NCBI GenBank assembly: GCA_963724385.1
Contig: CAVRUJ010000002.1
Coordinates: 868,001-932,000 of the forward strand
Direction: 5' to 3'
Origin: DASXQK01 sp963724385
GTDB lineage: Bacteria; Pseudomonadota; Alphaproteobacteria; Dongiales; Dongiaceae
Length of the DNA: 64,000 bases
Part shown: positions 32,246 through 41,645 of the stretch, in pieces
Position numbering within the stretch: position 1 is the stretch's first letter
Layout of the letters: each line of letters begins with the position of its first letter
Notes under the pieces: model-generated
What the model was told of the DNA's origin: nothing
The model's database searches: none
What the model saw: the letters and a program-made list of their open reading frames with translations, nothing else
Translations under genes and position numbers: made by a program

Positions 32246-33341
32246 TGTCCCTATCGCAAATCAGATCCGAACGTACTCGTGATGAAGGCCGCCGAGGTGG
32301 GACCTCGCTACGATCCGGCCGATGCACTGGGCCTCGCGCGGTACCGGTGCATCCTTGTCCAGCGACAGATGCGTGCGAGCCTCATTGTAGTAGGTCTGGT
32401 ATGACCGCAGCAGGTGCAGGAGGTGTTGCTCGCCAAACACCACGACATGGTCGAGCAATTCCCGCCTGATCGATCCGATCAGCCGTTCCGCATAGGCGTT
32501 CTGCCACGGCGATCGGGGTGCGGTCGGTCGATCGCGGATCCCCATGGCTCGAATTCGATGAGCGTACGCCGCCCCATAAGCACAATCCCGGTCGCGAACC
32601 ATGTAGGCCGGTGCGACCTCCCAGCCGCAAGCCTCCGTCACTTGCCGAGCGATCCACTCAGCTGTCGGATTGACCGTGGTGCTCACCCACACCAGCCGAC
32701 GCCGATGGTGCCGCAGAACCAGAATGCCGCAGAGAGGCCGAAAGGACAGCGTCGGCACCACGAACAAGTCCATCGAGGCAATGCCGTTTGCATGGTTGCG
32801 CAGAAAAGTCCTCCAGCCCTGTGAAGGCCCTCGCCTGCCTCGGGCCATGTACTTCGCAACGCTCGTCTGCCCGACATCTATGCCGAGCTTGAGAAGCTCA
32901 CCGTGAATGCGCGGAGCCCCCCAGAGCGGATTGGCCAGGCTCATGTCCCGGATCATCCGGCGGATTTCCGGCGCGACCCTCGGGCGCCCGCCCCGACGCC
33001 TTGATTTCCAACGCCAGAACAATCGAAAACCGGCCCGGTGCCAGCCAATCACCGTTTCAGGTCGAACGATGGCCAAAGCATCCACGATGCCAGGCACAAG
33101 TCGGTACAGCCACGCGAAAACCAGGCGATCGAAGTGGCTGAAGGCAATTCGCTTGCCCCGCCCGCGTCGCAATACGTTGATTTGCTGCCTCAGGACCAGG
33201 ATTTCCGATTCAAGACGCGCTCTCGAACGGATCAGGCCGCTGAGCGCAGTCCAGAGCAGGATGAGACCATCGATCATCGGCCAAGAGCATCATCCGATTC
33301 GCCATCTCCCGCCAGCCCCATAGGGTTTCCGACAGGGACAG
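32246..33341 (-). mobile_element. Insertion sequence with integrase-core transposase
   Basis: The ends TGTCCCTATCGCAAATC at 32246 and its near-inverse GTTTCCGACAGGGACA at 33326-33341 are imperfect terminal inverted repeats. Between them lies one transposase gene. No clear target duplication is visible, in line with a flanking deletion. The element interrupts the monooxygenase gene. A tail of the same family is at 15296-15390. Confidence 0.75.
32261..33277 (-). CDS. Integrase-core (rve, DDE) transposase
   Basis: The 338-residue protein has an N-terminal helical region (SEILVLRQQINVLRRGRGKR), a helix-turn-helix (LANPLWGAPRIHGELLKLGI) and an rve catalytic core: MDLFVVPT (Asp), VRDRDCAYG (Asp) and NAYAERLIGSIRREL (Glu). 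All three acidic residues are present, so it may be active. It is homologous along its whole length to the protein at 48311-49327. Confidence 0.85.
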   Translation of the reverse strand: MIDGLILLWTALSGLIRSRARLESEILVLRQQINVLRRGRGKRIAFSHFDRLVFAWLYRLVPGIVDALAIVRPETVIGWHRAGFRLFWRWKSRRRGGRPRVAPEIRRMIRDMSLANPLWGAPRIHGELLKLGIDVGQTSVAKYMARGRRGPSQGWRTFLRNHANGIASMDLFVVPTLSFRPLCGILVLRHHRRRLVWVSTTVNPTAEWIARQVTEACGWEVAPAYMVRDRDCAYGAAYAHRIRAMGIRDRPTAPRSPWQNAYAERLIGSIRRELLDHVVVFGEQHLLHLLRSYQTYYNEARTHLSLDKDAPVPREAQCIGRIVARSHLGGLHHEYVRI

Positions 33342-33379
33342 GTACTTATAAGCGCCCAAATGTCGGAGTTGGGTCATCA

Positions 33380-33459
33380 GCGTCGATTTTGCGATGTGCG
33401 CCATAGGTCCCCTCACCGCCCCAACAGCGGACCTATGGCGCACATCGCAAAATCGACGC
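33380..33459. repeat. Perfect 31-bp inverted repeat (large hairpin)
   Basis: Bases 33380-33410 and 33429-33459 are exact reverse complements, separated by an 18-base loop; TGGGTCA/TGACCCA extends the similarity outward. A related single arm (GGACCTATGGC...ATCGACGC) occurs at 53282-53310, next to another IS. It is not part of the terminal repeats of the neighbouring IS and looks like a dispersed palindromic element. Confidence 0.8.
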
Positions 33460-33568
33460 GATTGACCCATAGCGGGCATCCGACCCTCCTATATTGACTG
33501 AGCCAACCCCATTGCCGCGAGAATCGGGTAGCTGAGGGATCGGCGAGTGAGTCAGCCGATTTTGGATT

Positions 33569-34504
33569 TCATGGCGGAGCCGCGATGCGAGCGCGACCGG
33601 CTTCGTATGCACTCACGTGGGTGCGGGCCAGTTCCAGGATCGGTGTGGCAACACCAAGAGCCTGCGCCCGCTTCAGCATGTCGCCAAGCATGTGATCGCC
33701 CTCGGTCCTTGCGCCACGCTCGATGTCGCGAAGCATGGACGCTTTCAGCGGCGAGCCTGCCTGCGTGAGATAACTCATTTCGTCCTCGATGTATCTGGGC
33801 CTGGGCCCAAAACCGGCGGCAGTGCCGACGGCGCAATTCTCGGCAAACAGGCGCAGGATGGCGCTCTGTCCACCATCGGCAGCGATGATGTCACCAATGC
33901 TCGCACGCATTAGGCATGTGATGCCGGCCACGGTGCTGACAATCATCCATTTTTCCCACATGTCCTGCCTGATCACCTCACTGACTCGGGCCTCGAAGCC
34001 AGCGCCACCTAGCTCCGCTGCTATCGCCGTGGCCCGCTCGCTGACACTCCCAGCAAGCTCGCCGAACACCAGTTGAGCGACGGGGAAGAGCAGCACCACG
34101 CGCCCTTCTGCGTCTAGCGTCGCAGAGATCTGGGCCATGCCACCAAGTACCCGAGTGGCTCCGAAGCGACCAACGAGCTGGTCAACATGACGCATGCCAT
34201 TGACCACCGGAATGATCACGCTCTTGGGGCCGACCGCAGGGGCAATCTGCTCTATGGTTTCAACGAGCGAATAGGCTTTGACGGCGACCAGAATCAGATC
34301 AAATGGCTCGCGCAAATCCTTCGTGAGGATGGTCGGTGCGGCCACAGAGAAATCCCCATGGGAGCCGGTTATGCGCAGCCCGTCGCGCGCGATCTGGGCC
34401 GCGCGGTTTGGGCGCACAAGGAACGTTACGTCGCGCTTGGCCAGAAGCAGCCGGCCACCGAAGTAGCCACCAAGCGCTCCTGCTCCTACGGCGAGAATAC
34501 GCAT
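33569..34504 (-). CDS. Ketopantoate reductase family protein (ApbA/PanE-like)
   Basis: MRILAVGAGALGGYFGGRLL is the NADP Rossmann motif. It is followed by VRPNRAAQI, LILVAVKAYSLVETIEQI, VVNGMRHVDQLVGRFG, the catalytic-helix Lys in RQDMWEKWMIVSTVAGITCL and EMSYLTQAGSPLKASMLRDI. The length of about 311 residues is normal. The classical activity is NADPH reduction of 2-ketopantoate for CoA synthesis, but many paralogues act on other 2-oxo acids, and the catabolic setting favours such a role. GGGGATCTC precedes the Met. Confidence 0.85.
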   Translation of the reverse strand: MRILAVGAGALGGYFGGRLLLAKRDVTFLVRPNRAAQIARDGLRITGSHGDFSVAAPTILTKDLREPFDLILVAVKAYSLVETIEQIAPAVGPKSVIIPVVNGMRHVDQLVGRFGATRVLGGMAQISATLDAEGRVVLLFPVAQLVFGELAGSVSERATAIAAELGGAGFEARVSEVIRQDMWEKWMIVSTVAGITCLMRASIGDIIAADGGQSAILRLFAENCAVGTAAGFGPRPRYIEDEMSYLTQAGSPLKASMLRDIERGARTEGDHMLGDMLKRAQALGVATPILELARTHVSAYEAGRARIAAPP

Positions 34505-34601
34505 GACTGAGATCCCCACAACTGAACAATCGGGTAGTTAGCGAGTGGCCTACCCTGAGGAAGTGCGGTCACCCCTTGGCTTTGGCCTTCCGAGATAAGG
34601 T

Positions 34602-35750
34602 TCAGATCCAGAAACCATCCTCAATGAGGCCAGCTCTCAGCTGGGCAGCCATCTCAAGTCCGGGCCCGCTAACGGCAGCATGGCTGCCGATCGTCCGCGC
34701 GTCTCTGAGGCAAGCACCAAATATCCCGCGGGCGGGTGCGACCGAGGTGCCTACTACATCGCAAACAGATTCGATGATCTTGGTCGCCATTGCGGATGCG
34801 TGCGCGTTCGCAGTGAAAAGGGCGAGACGGGTTTCAAGCGATAGCCGACGGCTCTGCTCTGCTTCCCGCCACATCCGGGTCAAAGCCTGCTCAACGCCTG
34901 CGTGGCTCGCCATCCAGGCGCCCTCCGCTTGCATGAGCTGGCGCTGCACGTGCGCGTTTTCGATCAGCGGCCTTGTCCGCATGACGCCGGGCTTTACCTT
35001 CACGAGATCCGCGGCGGCATCGAGAGCTCGGCGGGACATTCCAAGTTGGACCGCGGCAACCGCTGTCGCGATGGGCCAGTAGCCGTTGCCGACCGTTACC
35101 GACATCGGTCCAAAGTCTCGGCTTGCGGGTTTTCGAATATTGAAGGTCCAGGCAGCAGGGATATGCTGTGACTCGACCACTACCGTATGGCTCCCAGTGC
35201 CGATCATTCCCATGACGTCCCACGTCTCCTCGATCCGGGCACGATCGATTGGTACCAGTACGTACCGCCATTCGGGCACACCGCCGCCTTCCTGCTGGGG
35301 AAACACGCCTTTCCCTCCAACCCAGGTCGCGCCATGGCACCCGCTGCAGAAGCCCCAGCGACCAGCGAAAAGGAATCCGTCTCCCTCTGGCACAAGCGTA
35401 CCTGCCGTATTGTCGGATCCTGCCAGGTACGCTCCCTGATCGGCCAGAAAGGCTGATGTGAACGTCGGGTCACCGGCGGCGACATAGGTCGCTACATCAC
35501 CCGCCCCTTGAGCCACGACCCAGGCGAATGAGGGTTCCCAGCGAGCCATGTCGACACCGGTTTGAAACCACTCCACCGAACTCCTGCCGAGACCACCGAG
35601 CTCCTTGCAAAGGAGCTGTCGGAACAGGCCCGCATCTCCGGCCCGCCGAAACAGATCATCCGGCACACGGCGTCCTCGGTCGAGTTCCGCGCGCCGCGCG
35701 TCAGCTTCCTTGGCGAGCATCACGCCCGCCGTGTATACGTCCTCAACCAT
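34602..35750 (-). CDS. Acyl-CoA-dehydrogenase-fold flavoprotein (class D monooxygenase-like)
   Basis: The Met at 35750 follows GGGGGA. The 382-residue protein has RRVPDDLFRRAGDAGLFRQL, PSFAWVVAQGAGDVATYVAA, GDGFLFAGRWGFCSGCHGAT, DVMGMIGTGSHTVVVESQHI and a C-terminal VCDVVGTSVAPARGIFGACL with LRDART. GRWGF.SG and D..T......P..R.RD place it with HsaA/DszC-type flavin-dependent oxygenases rather than true acyl-CoA dehydrogenases, since no catalytic Glu motif is seen. Oxidation of an aromatic or steroid-like substrate with reduced flavin is plausible. It is the first gene of a same-strand run. Confidence 0.75.
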   Translation of the reverse strand: MVEDVYTAGVMLAKEADARRAELDRGRRVPDDLFRRAGDAGLFRQLLCKELGGLGRSSVEWFQTGVDMARWEPSFAWVVAQGAGDVATYVAAGDPTFTSAFLADQGAYLAGSDNTAGTLVPEGDGFLFAGRWGFCSGCHGATWVGGKGVFPQQEGGGVPEWRYVLVPIDRARIEETWDVMGMIGTGSHTVVVESQHIPAAWTFNIRKPASRDFGPMSVTVGNGYWPIATAVAAVQLGMSRRALDAAADLVKVKPGVMRTRPLIENAHVQRQLMQAEGAWMASHAGVEQALTRMWREAEQSRRLSLETRLALFTANAHASAMATKIIESVCDVVGTSVAPARGIFGACLRDARTIGSHAAVSGPGLEMAAQLRAGLIEDGFWI

Positions 35751-36261
35751 TTTGTCCCCCATACACCGCTGCCGTGTTCTTTGGCCAAAGCAGTTCAGAC
35801 GCGCTGGCCGGGCTGCCGGCGCCTCGCCCAAGACGAGGCTGCGAAGCCAGGCAGCAAGTAACTCCTAGAACGCCCTTGTACGCGGTACTGGATGGCAACA
35901 AGCCTTCGCGCGTGATGCGCCTGTCATGCCGCCCCCAAGAGCCCATGCTCGCGGCAACGGGAGGGACAACCATCATACTGTCGCCCGCAGCGCCATCAGC
36001 GACGGGCTCGTTGTTCTTATCAATTACATCATAGCCTATCTGACCCGAATAAGCGAGGCGTCGGTATGTATTTCAACCGTCACCTTTCTGGGCTTTCGAT
36101 CACCTGTCCGGAGGGATACTCCAGTCCCTAGATCTCTATCCCGCAACCTTGCAGGTCGGCCTCAGTCCCCTGACGTTTATAACCGTCCCGGCAGCCTCAG
36201 GATGCCGCCTCTGGGCCCAGTGCCACCTAGGCCAGACAGAACCAGAGAACTGTCCTTGATG
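35751..36261. other. 511-bp intergenic stretch
   Basis: No gene is supported on either strand. It separates the flavoprotein gene from the end of the regulator gene and may hold the promoter of the former. Confidence 0.5.
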
Positions 36262-38271
36262 TTAGCCCGGCACGCCGGCCATGCGCATGCCCTCCGCGAA
36301 ATGTTCGCGGTCTTCTGAGCGGTAAAAGGGATTGTTCTCCAGCAGAAGAGAAACGACCCGGCCCTGGGCGATGGCAAGCGCACCTCCCGGCGTGGCCCCC
36401 AGCCTCGCCATGGCTCTGTCAGCCCAAATTCTGGCCTCTTCGAGACGCCCCATATGAGCAAGCGTCGCAGCCCCAAAAAAAGTCGAATCGATAAAGGCCT
36501 CAGGGACGCGCAAGCGAAGAGCGTGCGCATCTGTATGGCGTCGTGACAGGTACAAGGCAGTGATGAGGAAGCTGAGGTACCAGTCGGGGTGGCGCGGGTT
36601 CAATCGCAACGCTGCCTCGCCGAATTTTACACCCTTCTCCGGTTCGCCGAACGCGGCCAGGAGATACGCCGCGCTGGCAAGGGTATCGGCATCATTTGGA
36701 TTCAATTTGATGGCCCGCTCGATGTGCTTCTTTGCCCGACCGCAATCCCCGCGATAGAGATAAATCCATGCCAAAGCCACATGGGCTTGCTCATTGGTTT
36801 CGTCCAGATCGAGCGCCCTTTCTGCGTATTGGAAGGACTTGTCGTAGGCGACCCGGAAAACTTCCGGCGGCGGAAAGTCCACAGCCTCCGTTGCGTAGGT
36901 GCCGGCCAGCTCCGAGAAAGCACGTGAAAAGTTGGGATCAGCCGCCGCTGCCCGTTCGAAATGTTCTCGTGCTTTGAGATTTTTGGGACCCGAATATCCG
37001 ATGTTCTTGCCTCGCAACCAGTGCTCGTAGGCAGAAAGATTGTCAGGTCGCTTGTGGCGTGCCCGCTCAAGCAATTCGCTCTCCAACTCGACGGCCAAGG
37101 CTCCCACGATACTGGAGGTGACCTCATCCTGAACGGCGAAGATACCTCCCAGCTCGCGGTCGTAGCGTTCGGCCCATACATGTTTGCCGCTAGCGGCATG
37201 CACCAGCTGAGCGGTGATGCGCACTTGCTGACCGCCTCGGCGTACGCTGCCCTCAAGCACGTATTCGACACCAAGCTCGCGTCCGATCTGCCTCACATCC
37301 GGCGACCTGTCGCGATACTCGAAGGAAGAGTTTCGAGCTATGACAAACAAAGCGGAAAAGCGCGACAGCTCGGTGATGATGTCTTCGGTTATCCCATCGG
37401 CAAAGTAGTTCTGCCCGGGATCATCGCTCAGGTTCGTAAACGGCAGCACGGCGATCGATGGTCTGTCGGGCAGAGATGGCAAATCTTCATTGGCCGTCGA
37501 GGAGGTTAACTTCGGCGCTGCCGTCGGCGACCGGTCCGAGGGAGGAGACGGGTGATTGCCCTCGCCGATCTCACGCTTGAGGGTCTCGGTCTCCTGCGAG
37601 GGCTCGACCTGCAGCTCGCGCCGGAGATTCTCTCGACAGATCTGATATTGGCGGATCGCCAGGTCGGACTGCCCTTGTGAAGCGTAAACCTTCATCAGTG
37701 CGCGGTGAGAAGCCTCGCGCAATGGATCGAGGGCGACTAGCTGTTGGCCAGCGGCGACCGCTTCAGCATTCTCGAGATGGCAAAGCAGTTTGCCCAGAGC
37801 ATTTATGGCAGTTTCGTGCAGCCGCCCTCGCTCGACCGACAGCCACTCGTCGAAGGCGGGATCGCGAACGGCAAGGCCTTCCAGAAGATCGCCTTCGTAG
37901 AGCGCAGCCGCTTGGCGCAGTTCATAGGCCGACTTGGATGCTGCCAGGCGCCCGAAATCGGCGACGTCAGTCGATACCGCAGAAGGAGCAATGGCCACGG
38001 CATCGCCCTCCAACAGCAGAGGCGTTGGTTTAATGCCCACCAGATCGTGCCGGAGGGCAACCAAGGCCTGACGCAAGCTGCTACGGGCCTGGGCATCTCC
38101 ACGATCGCTCCACAGCAGCCCGACCAACTTCTCGCGCGAGAGTCTCTTGCCCGGATTGAGGGCGAGATAGGCGAGGAGCGCCTGGTTCTTCTTCCCGGCG
38201 ACCGGGACATTCCGCCCCGAGGCCAGGCAAGCCGCGAAACCCCCTAGGAGCTTCAACTGTAGAGGCGTCAT
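36262..38271 (-). CDS. BTAD (SARP-like) regulator with TolB-like and TPR domains
   Basis: From the Met at 38271 (MTPLQLKLLGGFAACLASG) there is a winged-helix/BTAD region to about 245 (LAYLALNPGKRLSREKLVGL, SSLRQALVALRHDL, LYEGDLLEGLAVRDPAFDEW, ALDPLREASHRALMKVYASQ). A TolB-like domain follows (SIAVLPFTNLSDDPGQNYFA, DGITEDIITELSRF, YVLEGSVRRGGQQVRITAQL). The rest is TPR-like repeats (LNPNDADTLASAAYLLAAFG). This architecture is common in rhizobia and is often called adenylate cyclase, but no cyclase domain is present. It lies 71 bases downstream of a paralogue. Confidence 0.85.
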   Translation of the reverse strand: MTPLQLKLLGGFAACLASGRNVPVAGKKNQALLAYLALNPGKRLSREKLVGLLWSDRGDAQARSSLRQALVALRHDLVGIKPTPLLLEGDAVAIAPSAVSTDVADFGRLAASKSAYELRQAAALYEGDLLEGLAVRDPAFDEWLSVERGRLHETAINALGKLLCHLENAEAVAAGQQLVALDPLREASHRALMKVYASQGQSDLAIRQYQICRENLRRELQVEPSQETETLKREIGEGNHPSPPSDRSPTAAPKLTSSTANEDLPSLPDRPSIAVLPFTNLSDDPGQNYFADGITEDIITELSRFSALFVIARNSSFEYRDRSPDVRQIGRELGVEYVLEGSVRRGGQQVRITAQLVHAASGKHVWAERYDRELGGIFAVQDEVTSSIVGALAVELESELLERARHKRPDNLSAYEHWLRGKNIGYSGPKNLKAREHFERAAAADPNFSRAFSELAGTYATEAVDFPPPEVFRVAYDKSFQYAERALDLDETNEQAHVALAWIYLYRGDCGRAKKHIERAIKLNPNDADTLASAAYLLAAFGEPEKGVKFGEAALRLNPRHPDWYLSFLITALYLSRRHTDAHALRLRVPEAFIDSTFFGAATLAHMGRLEEARIWADRAMARLGATPGGALAIAQGRVVSLLLENNPFYRSEDREHFAEGMRMAGVPG

Positions 38272-38341
38272 AGGGCCCAGGTTCGGTTTGGGACACCATG
38301 GAATCGCCCTATTCGATAGCACCGTGCGCCGCCGGAGGCCG

Positions 38342-40346
38342 TCATTCGGGTAGCCCCGCTTTGCGTAAGCCGTCACGGAAGCGCTCCAAGGCCTTCACGG
38401 TTTTGAAGGGAACCTTTTCGGGCGTCACCCATCCGTGGATCGTGGCCTGCTGATCAAACCGCAAGGCCCGCTGTATCGCCCGACGCGCCTTGTCGGCATG
38501 GCCCAATGCGGCGTGACTGGCTGCCAAATAGAGTTCAATCCAGATTGTATCCACGCTGGGCATGCTTTCCAACGTGGCGATTGCCTTCCCGTATTGTCCG
38601 GCGTCGTGGTAAATCTCGCCGAGCTGGAACACATACCACTCGGGATAGTGAGGGTTGAGCCGCATCGCCTTGAGCGCCGATTCGATCGCCTCTTCATCCT
38701 GCCCGGCATAGCTCAAGGTGAGGGCAAAGTCGGTAAGCACGTCTGCGTCGTTCGGATTGAGTTCCAGAGCCTTGCGATACTCGGCGAGGGCACGTTCATG
38801 TTGCCCTAGGCAGAACATGAAGTAGCCTGCCAGTGCCCAGTGGCCCCATGATTCATCGTCGTCGCGCTGAAGGGCCTCGGTTCCGAATTTCAGGGCGTTC
38901 GCCCAGGACGTTGCCGGGTCCTCGCTCCATCCGAAAACAACATCGAGGATATGAGCCCACGCGAGTTTCGCACAGGGTTTCGCGTAGTTCGGATCAAGCT
39001 CGGAGGCCTTGTGGAATAGTTGCCTCGCGCGCTCGTTGTCTTCCTTGGTGAAGTGGTCAAGGAACTCCTGGCCAAGCTGAAAGTAGTCGATGGCCCGGAA
39101 GTCATGCGGGTCCGGCCCCGCGGCCCTCCCCTTCCATGCCTTACGCAGCCGTCCCCCGTAGGAGGTCGCGAGCGTGCCGATGATCGTTTCGGTCACTTCG
39201 TCTTGCACTGCGAAAATGTCTTCGAATTTGCGGTCGTAACGCTCGGCCCAAAGATGCTGTCCCGTTGTGCCATCGACGAGTTGGGCCGTTATTCTCACTC
39301 GGCCGTTCGATCGCTGGACGCTCCCCTCCAGAGCGTAGCGCACACCGAGCTCACGACACACGTCCTGGACCTTGATCGCCTTGCCCTTGTAAGTGAATGT
39401 CGAGTGTCGATCGATGACGAACAGATCGCGGAATCGGGATAACCCTGCAATGATGTTCTCGGTCACGCCATTGGCGAAATACCCCTGCTCTGGATCACCA
39501 CTCAGATTCTCCAAAGGCAGAACCACGATCGATGGCTTGTCGGGCAAAGGCAGGGCAGGCTTTGCGGTGGGCGGCGTATCTGTCTGACGCATCGCTACCG
39601 TCGATTTCAGCAGCGATCGGTGGCCGGTAGCTGCCTTCGTTGATCTCGCGGTGAAGCGTTTCGGTCTCTTTCGAAGGCTCCACGCCAAGCTCGCGCCGGA
39701 GAACCTCACGACAGGCCTGATACTGGCGAATCGCCTGGTCGCGCTGACCCTGGGCGGCGTGGATCTCCATCAATGCGATGTATGAGGCTTCCCGAAGTGG
39801 ATCCAGGGCAATCAGGCGCTTCGCCGTGGCGACTGCTTCGGCGCCCGACTTTTGGCGCGACAGCCGCGACAGTGTAGAGATGGCGATCTCCCGCAAACGT
39901 CCGCGCTCTACCGTCAGCCATTCGTCATAGGCCGGATCCCGTATGGCAGTGCCGTCAATGAGATCGCCTTCGTAGAGCGCCGCCGCCCGACGCAAGTCGT
40001 CGCCCGCGCCGGACGCAGCCAGCCGCTCGAACTCGGCGACGTCCGTCAAAACCGCCGAGGGAGCGACGGCCACGGTATCCCCCTCGAAGAGCAGCGGCGC
40101 TGGCTCAATGCCCGCGAGATCGTGCCGGAGTGCGACTAGGGCCTGACGCAGGCTGCTGCGGGCCTGAGCGTCGCCGCGATCACTCCAGAGAAGGCCGACC
40201 AGCTTCTCGCGCGCGAGCTTCTTGCCCGGATTGAGAGCGAGGTAGGCCAGGAGGGCTTGATTCTTCTTACCCGAAATCTCGATGGCCTGCCCCGAAGCAA
40301 GGCAAGCCGAGAACCCCCCAAGGAGCTTCAGTTCTAGAGAGGCCAT
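38342..40346 (-). pseudogene. Second BTAD-TolB-TPR regulator, frameshifted in the linker
   Basis: One frame (40346 down to about 39600) gives the winged-helix/BTAD part (LELKLLGGFSACLASGQAIE... LREASYIALMEIHAAQGQRD). Another frame (about 39620 down to 38342) gives TolB (SIVVLPLENLSGDPEQGYFA, YALEGSVQRSNGRVRITAQL) and TPR repeats. The shift falls in the variable linker near 39600-39620, so the exact base is unclear. Read through, the protein would be about 665 residues and clearly paralogous to its downstream neighbour. It is a real mutation or an assembly error; without correction, only separate halves are made. Confidence 0.8.
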
Positions 40347-40440
40347 TTGGCCCACCCATTTCGCTGGCCACCCGGCACTACCGGTGGTGGTTGCGCATTT
40401 TAGACGCTTTTTTCACGCTTGGCAGCAATCCAAAGGCTTG

Positions 40441-40517
40441 GATTTCCGGCGCATTCACGCTGGCTCGAACGGGGCAATCACGCCGGACCCCTATAAATGC
40501 ACCCGTGATTTCCGGCG
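40441..40517. promoter_or_regulatory. Divergent promoter region with a repeated 11-mer
   Basis: GATTTCCGGCG occurs at 40441-40451 and again at 40507-40517, between the regulator pair and the micro-genes facing away. SARP-type winged helices bind direct repeats, so these are candidate sites. Spacing of 66 bases is wide and binding is unproven. Confidence 0.3.
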
Positions 40518-40553
40518 GGCCACGCCCGCTCAACCCAAGCGGAGGTTACGGCC

Positions 40554-40775
40554 ATGCAATTCGACCCACTGACGACCCACAGCTCGATGATCTCAGGGGC
40601 CCTCCATTACGTCCCCGGCGGCCTCAGCCTGCCACCGCAGCGGCGCATGAGCCACGTGGACGCGCTGCCGGAGCCTGCGCCCCGTCGTCCTACGCTGGCT
40701 GTCAGTGCCAAGGATGGGATCTGGACGGGCCTGTGGAAAACCTACGCGGCGACTTTCACCCTCGCCTGGCGCTAG
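40554..40775 (+). CDS. Micro-protein, MQFD type (73 residues)
   Basis: GGAGG precedes the ATG. It reads MQFDPLTTHSSMISGALHYV, with a proline-rich middle (LPEPAPRRPTLAVS) and an aromatic end (WTGLWKTYAATFTLAWR). The next gene has a similar leader (GGAGGCC...ACC ATG) and start (MRFD). No family is recognised. Confidence 0.5.
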   Translation: MQFDPLTTHSSMISGALHYVPGGLSLPPQRRMSHVDALPEPAPRRPTLAVSAKDGIWTGLWKTYAATFTLAWR

Positions 40776-40846
40776 GTCGCTGCGGCTCAGCACCTCAAAC
40801 ACCACGTCCTTCTAGAAGCCAACCCAAACACGCGGAGGCCAGGACC

Positions 40847-41059
40847 ATGCGCTTCGATCTTCTCCACGAACATGACCGTTTCATTCCCGGCTGGCATCTC
40901 CGGCCCGAGCCACCCCGGATGGGTGCCGAATACATGCTTCCAGCGTGCCAGCTGCCGTCGCGTCTGTGGGCAAAGGTGGCTGACACGGCGAGCTGGCTCC
41001 TTGGTATCTTACCGAAACCGCGGGCCACTGCGAGGTGCGGTCTGGGCCCGGCCGGTTAA
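40847..41059 (+). CDS. Micro-protein, MRFD type (70 residues)
   Basis: The ATG follows GGAGGCCAGGACC. It begins MRFDLLHEHDRFIPGWHLRP and ends with a hydrophobic helix (LWAKVADTASWLLGIL) and a basic tail. The M(Q/R)FD start and leader match the gene before it, so the two look like diverged duplicates downstream of the same promoter. Confidence 0.5.
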   Translation: MRFDLLHEHDRFIPGWHLRPEPPRMGAEYMLPACQLPSRLWAKVADTASWLLGILPKPRATARCGLGPAG

Positions 41060-41220
41060 CAGATGAGTCAGGTCTCCAAGTAGCGGCCTAGTCGTGACGC
41101 CCTTTTGGCCCGAGATGTCTGCTTGTGGCACGTCTCGGACGTGTCGCATGCCGTGAGCCATGACCGCTTGCGGGTTAAAAGCGGACGTAAAGTTCACAGC
41201 GCTTTGAGTCCGCCTAGCAC

Positions 41221-41457
41221 TTGACCTCCGACCCCGACATCTTCCGCGCCGCCAAGCTGCTGATTGACCAGCATGGTGCCGACGTCGGCCTTCCGGCGGC
41301 CGAGCGCGCCGATCAGCTTTTTGAGGATGGCGATGTTGACGATGCCTCTGTCTGGGTCCGCATCCTCAATGCGATAGAGGATCTGGGGCACAGCAGAATG
41401 CCCCGCAAAACGCTGAGCCAGCTAACTTTACGGGGACCACTGCGAGCCACTCCATGA
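41221..41457 (+). CDS. Small orphan protein, IYRAAKLLIDQHG family (family A), longest copy
   Basis: The TTG-started frame reads TSDPDIFRAAKLLIDQHGAD, then AERADQLFEDGDVDDASVWV and RILNAIEDLGHS. The family pattern is DPDI(Y/F)RAAKLLIDQHG, an acidic helix, then W.RIL.A...L. The last 20 residues look unrelated, suggesting a replaced 3' end. Fragments of the same gene lie at 42156, 43333, 46780 and 47193. Function is unknown. Confidence 0.5.
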   Translation: MTSDPDIFRAAKLLIDQHGADVGLPAAERADQLFEDGDVDDASVWVRILNAIEDLGHSRMPRKTLSQLTLRGPLRATP

Positions 41458-41645
41458 ACGCTCAACGGCGGGGCAGTTTGTTAAGAGGACGGTGGCTGGC
41501 AAATCGAAACCCTTTCTGTCGTTTAGCCTATCTGGGGAATTCGTATTGGAATGATTGTATGGCAATCACGTTAAGACCATTTTTACTATTGTGCCCCAGG
41601 ATTTATACGCCGCGGGTAACTCGCGGCCAAATTTTGGGGGCAACA

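Noticed and set aside
36262..40346. Annotation of the BTAD/TolB/TPR proteins as adenylate cyclases
   Set aside because: Similar proteins are often named so, but neither protein contains a class-III cyclase domain; only the winged helix, BTAD, TolB-like and TPR parts are visible.
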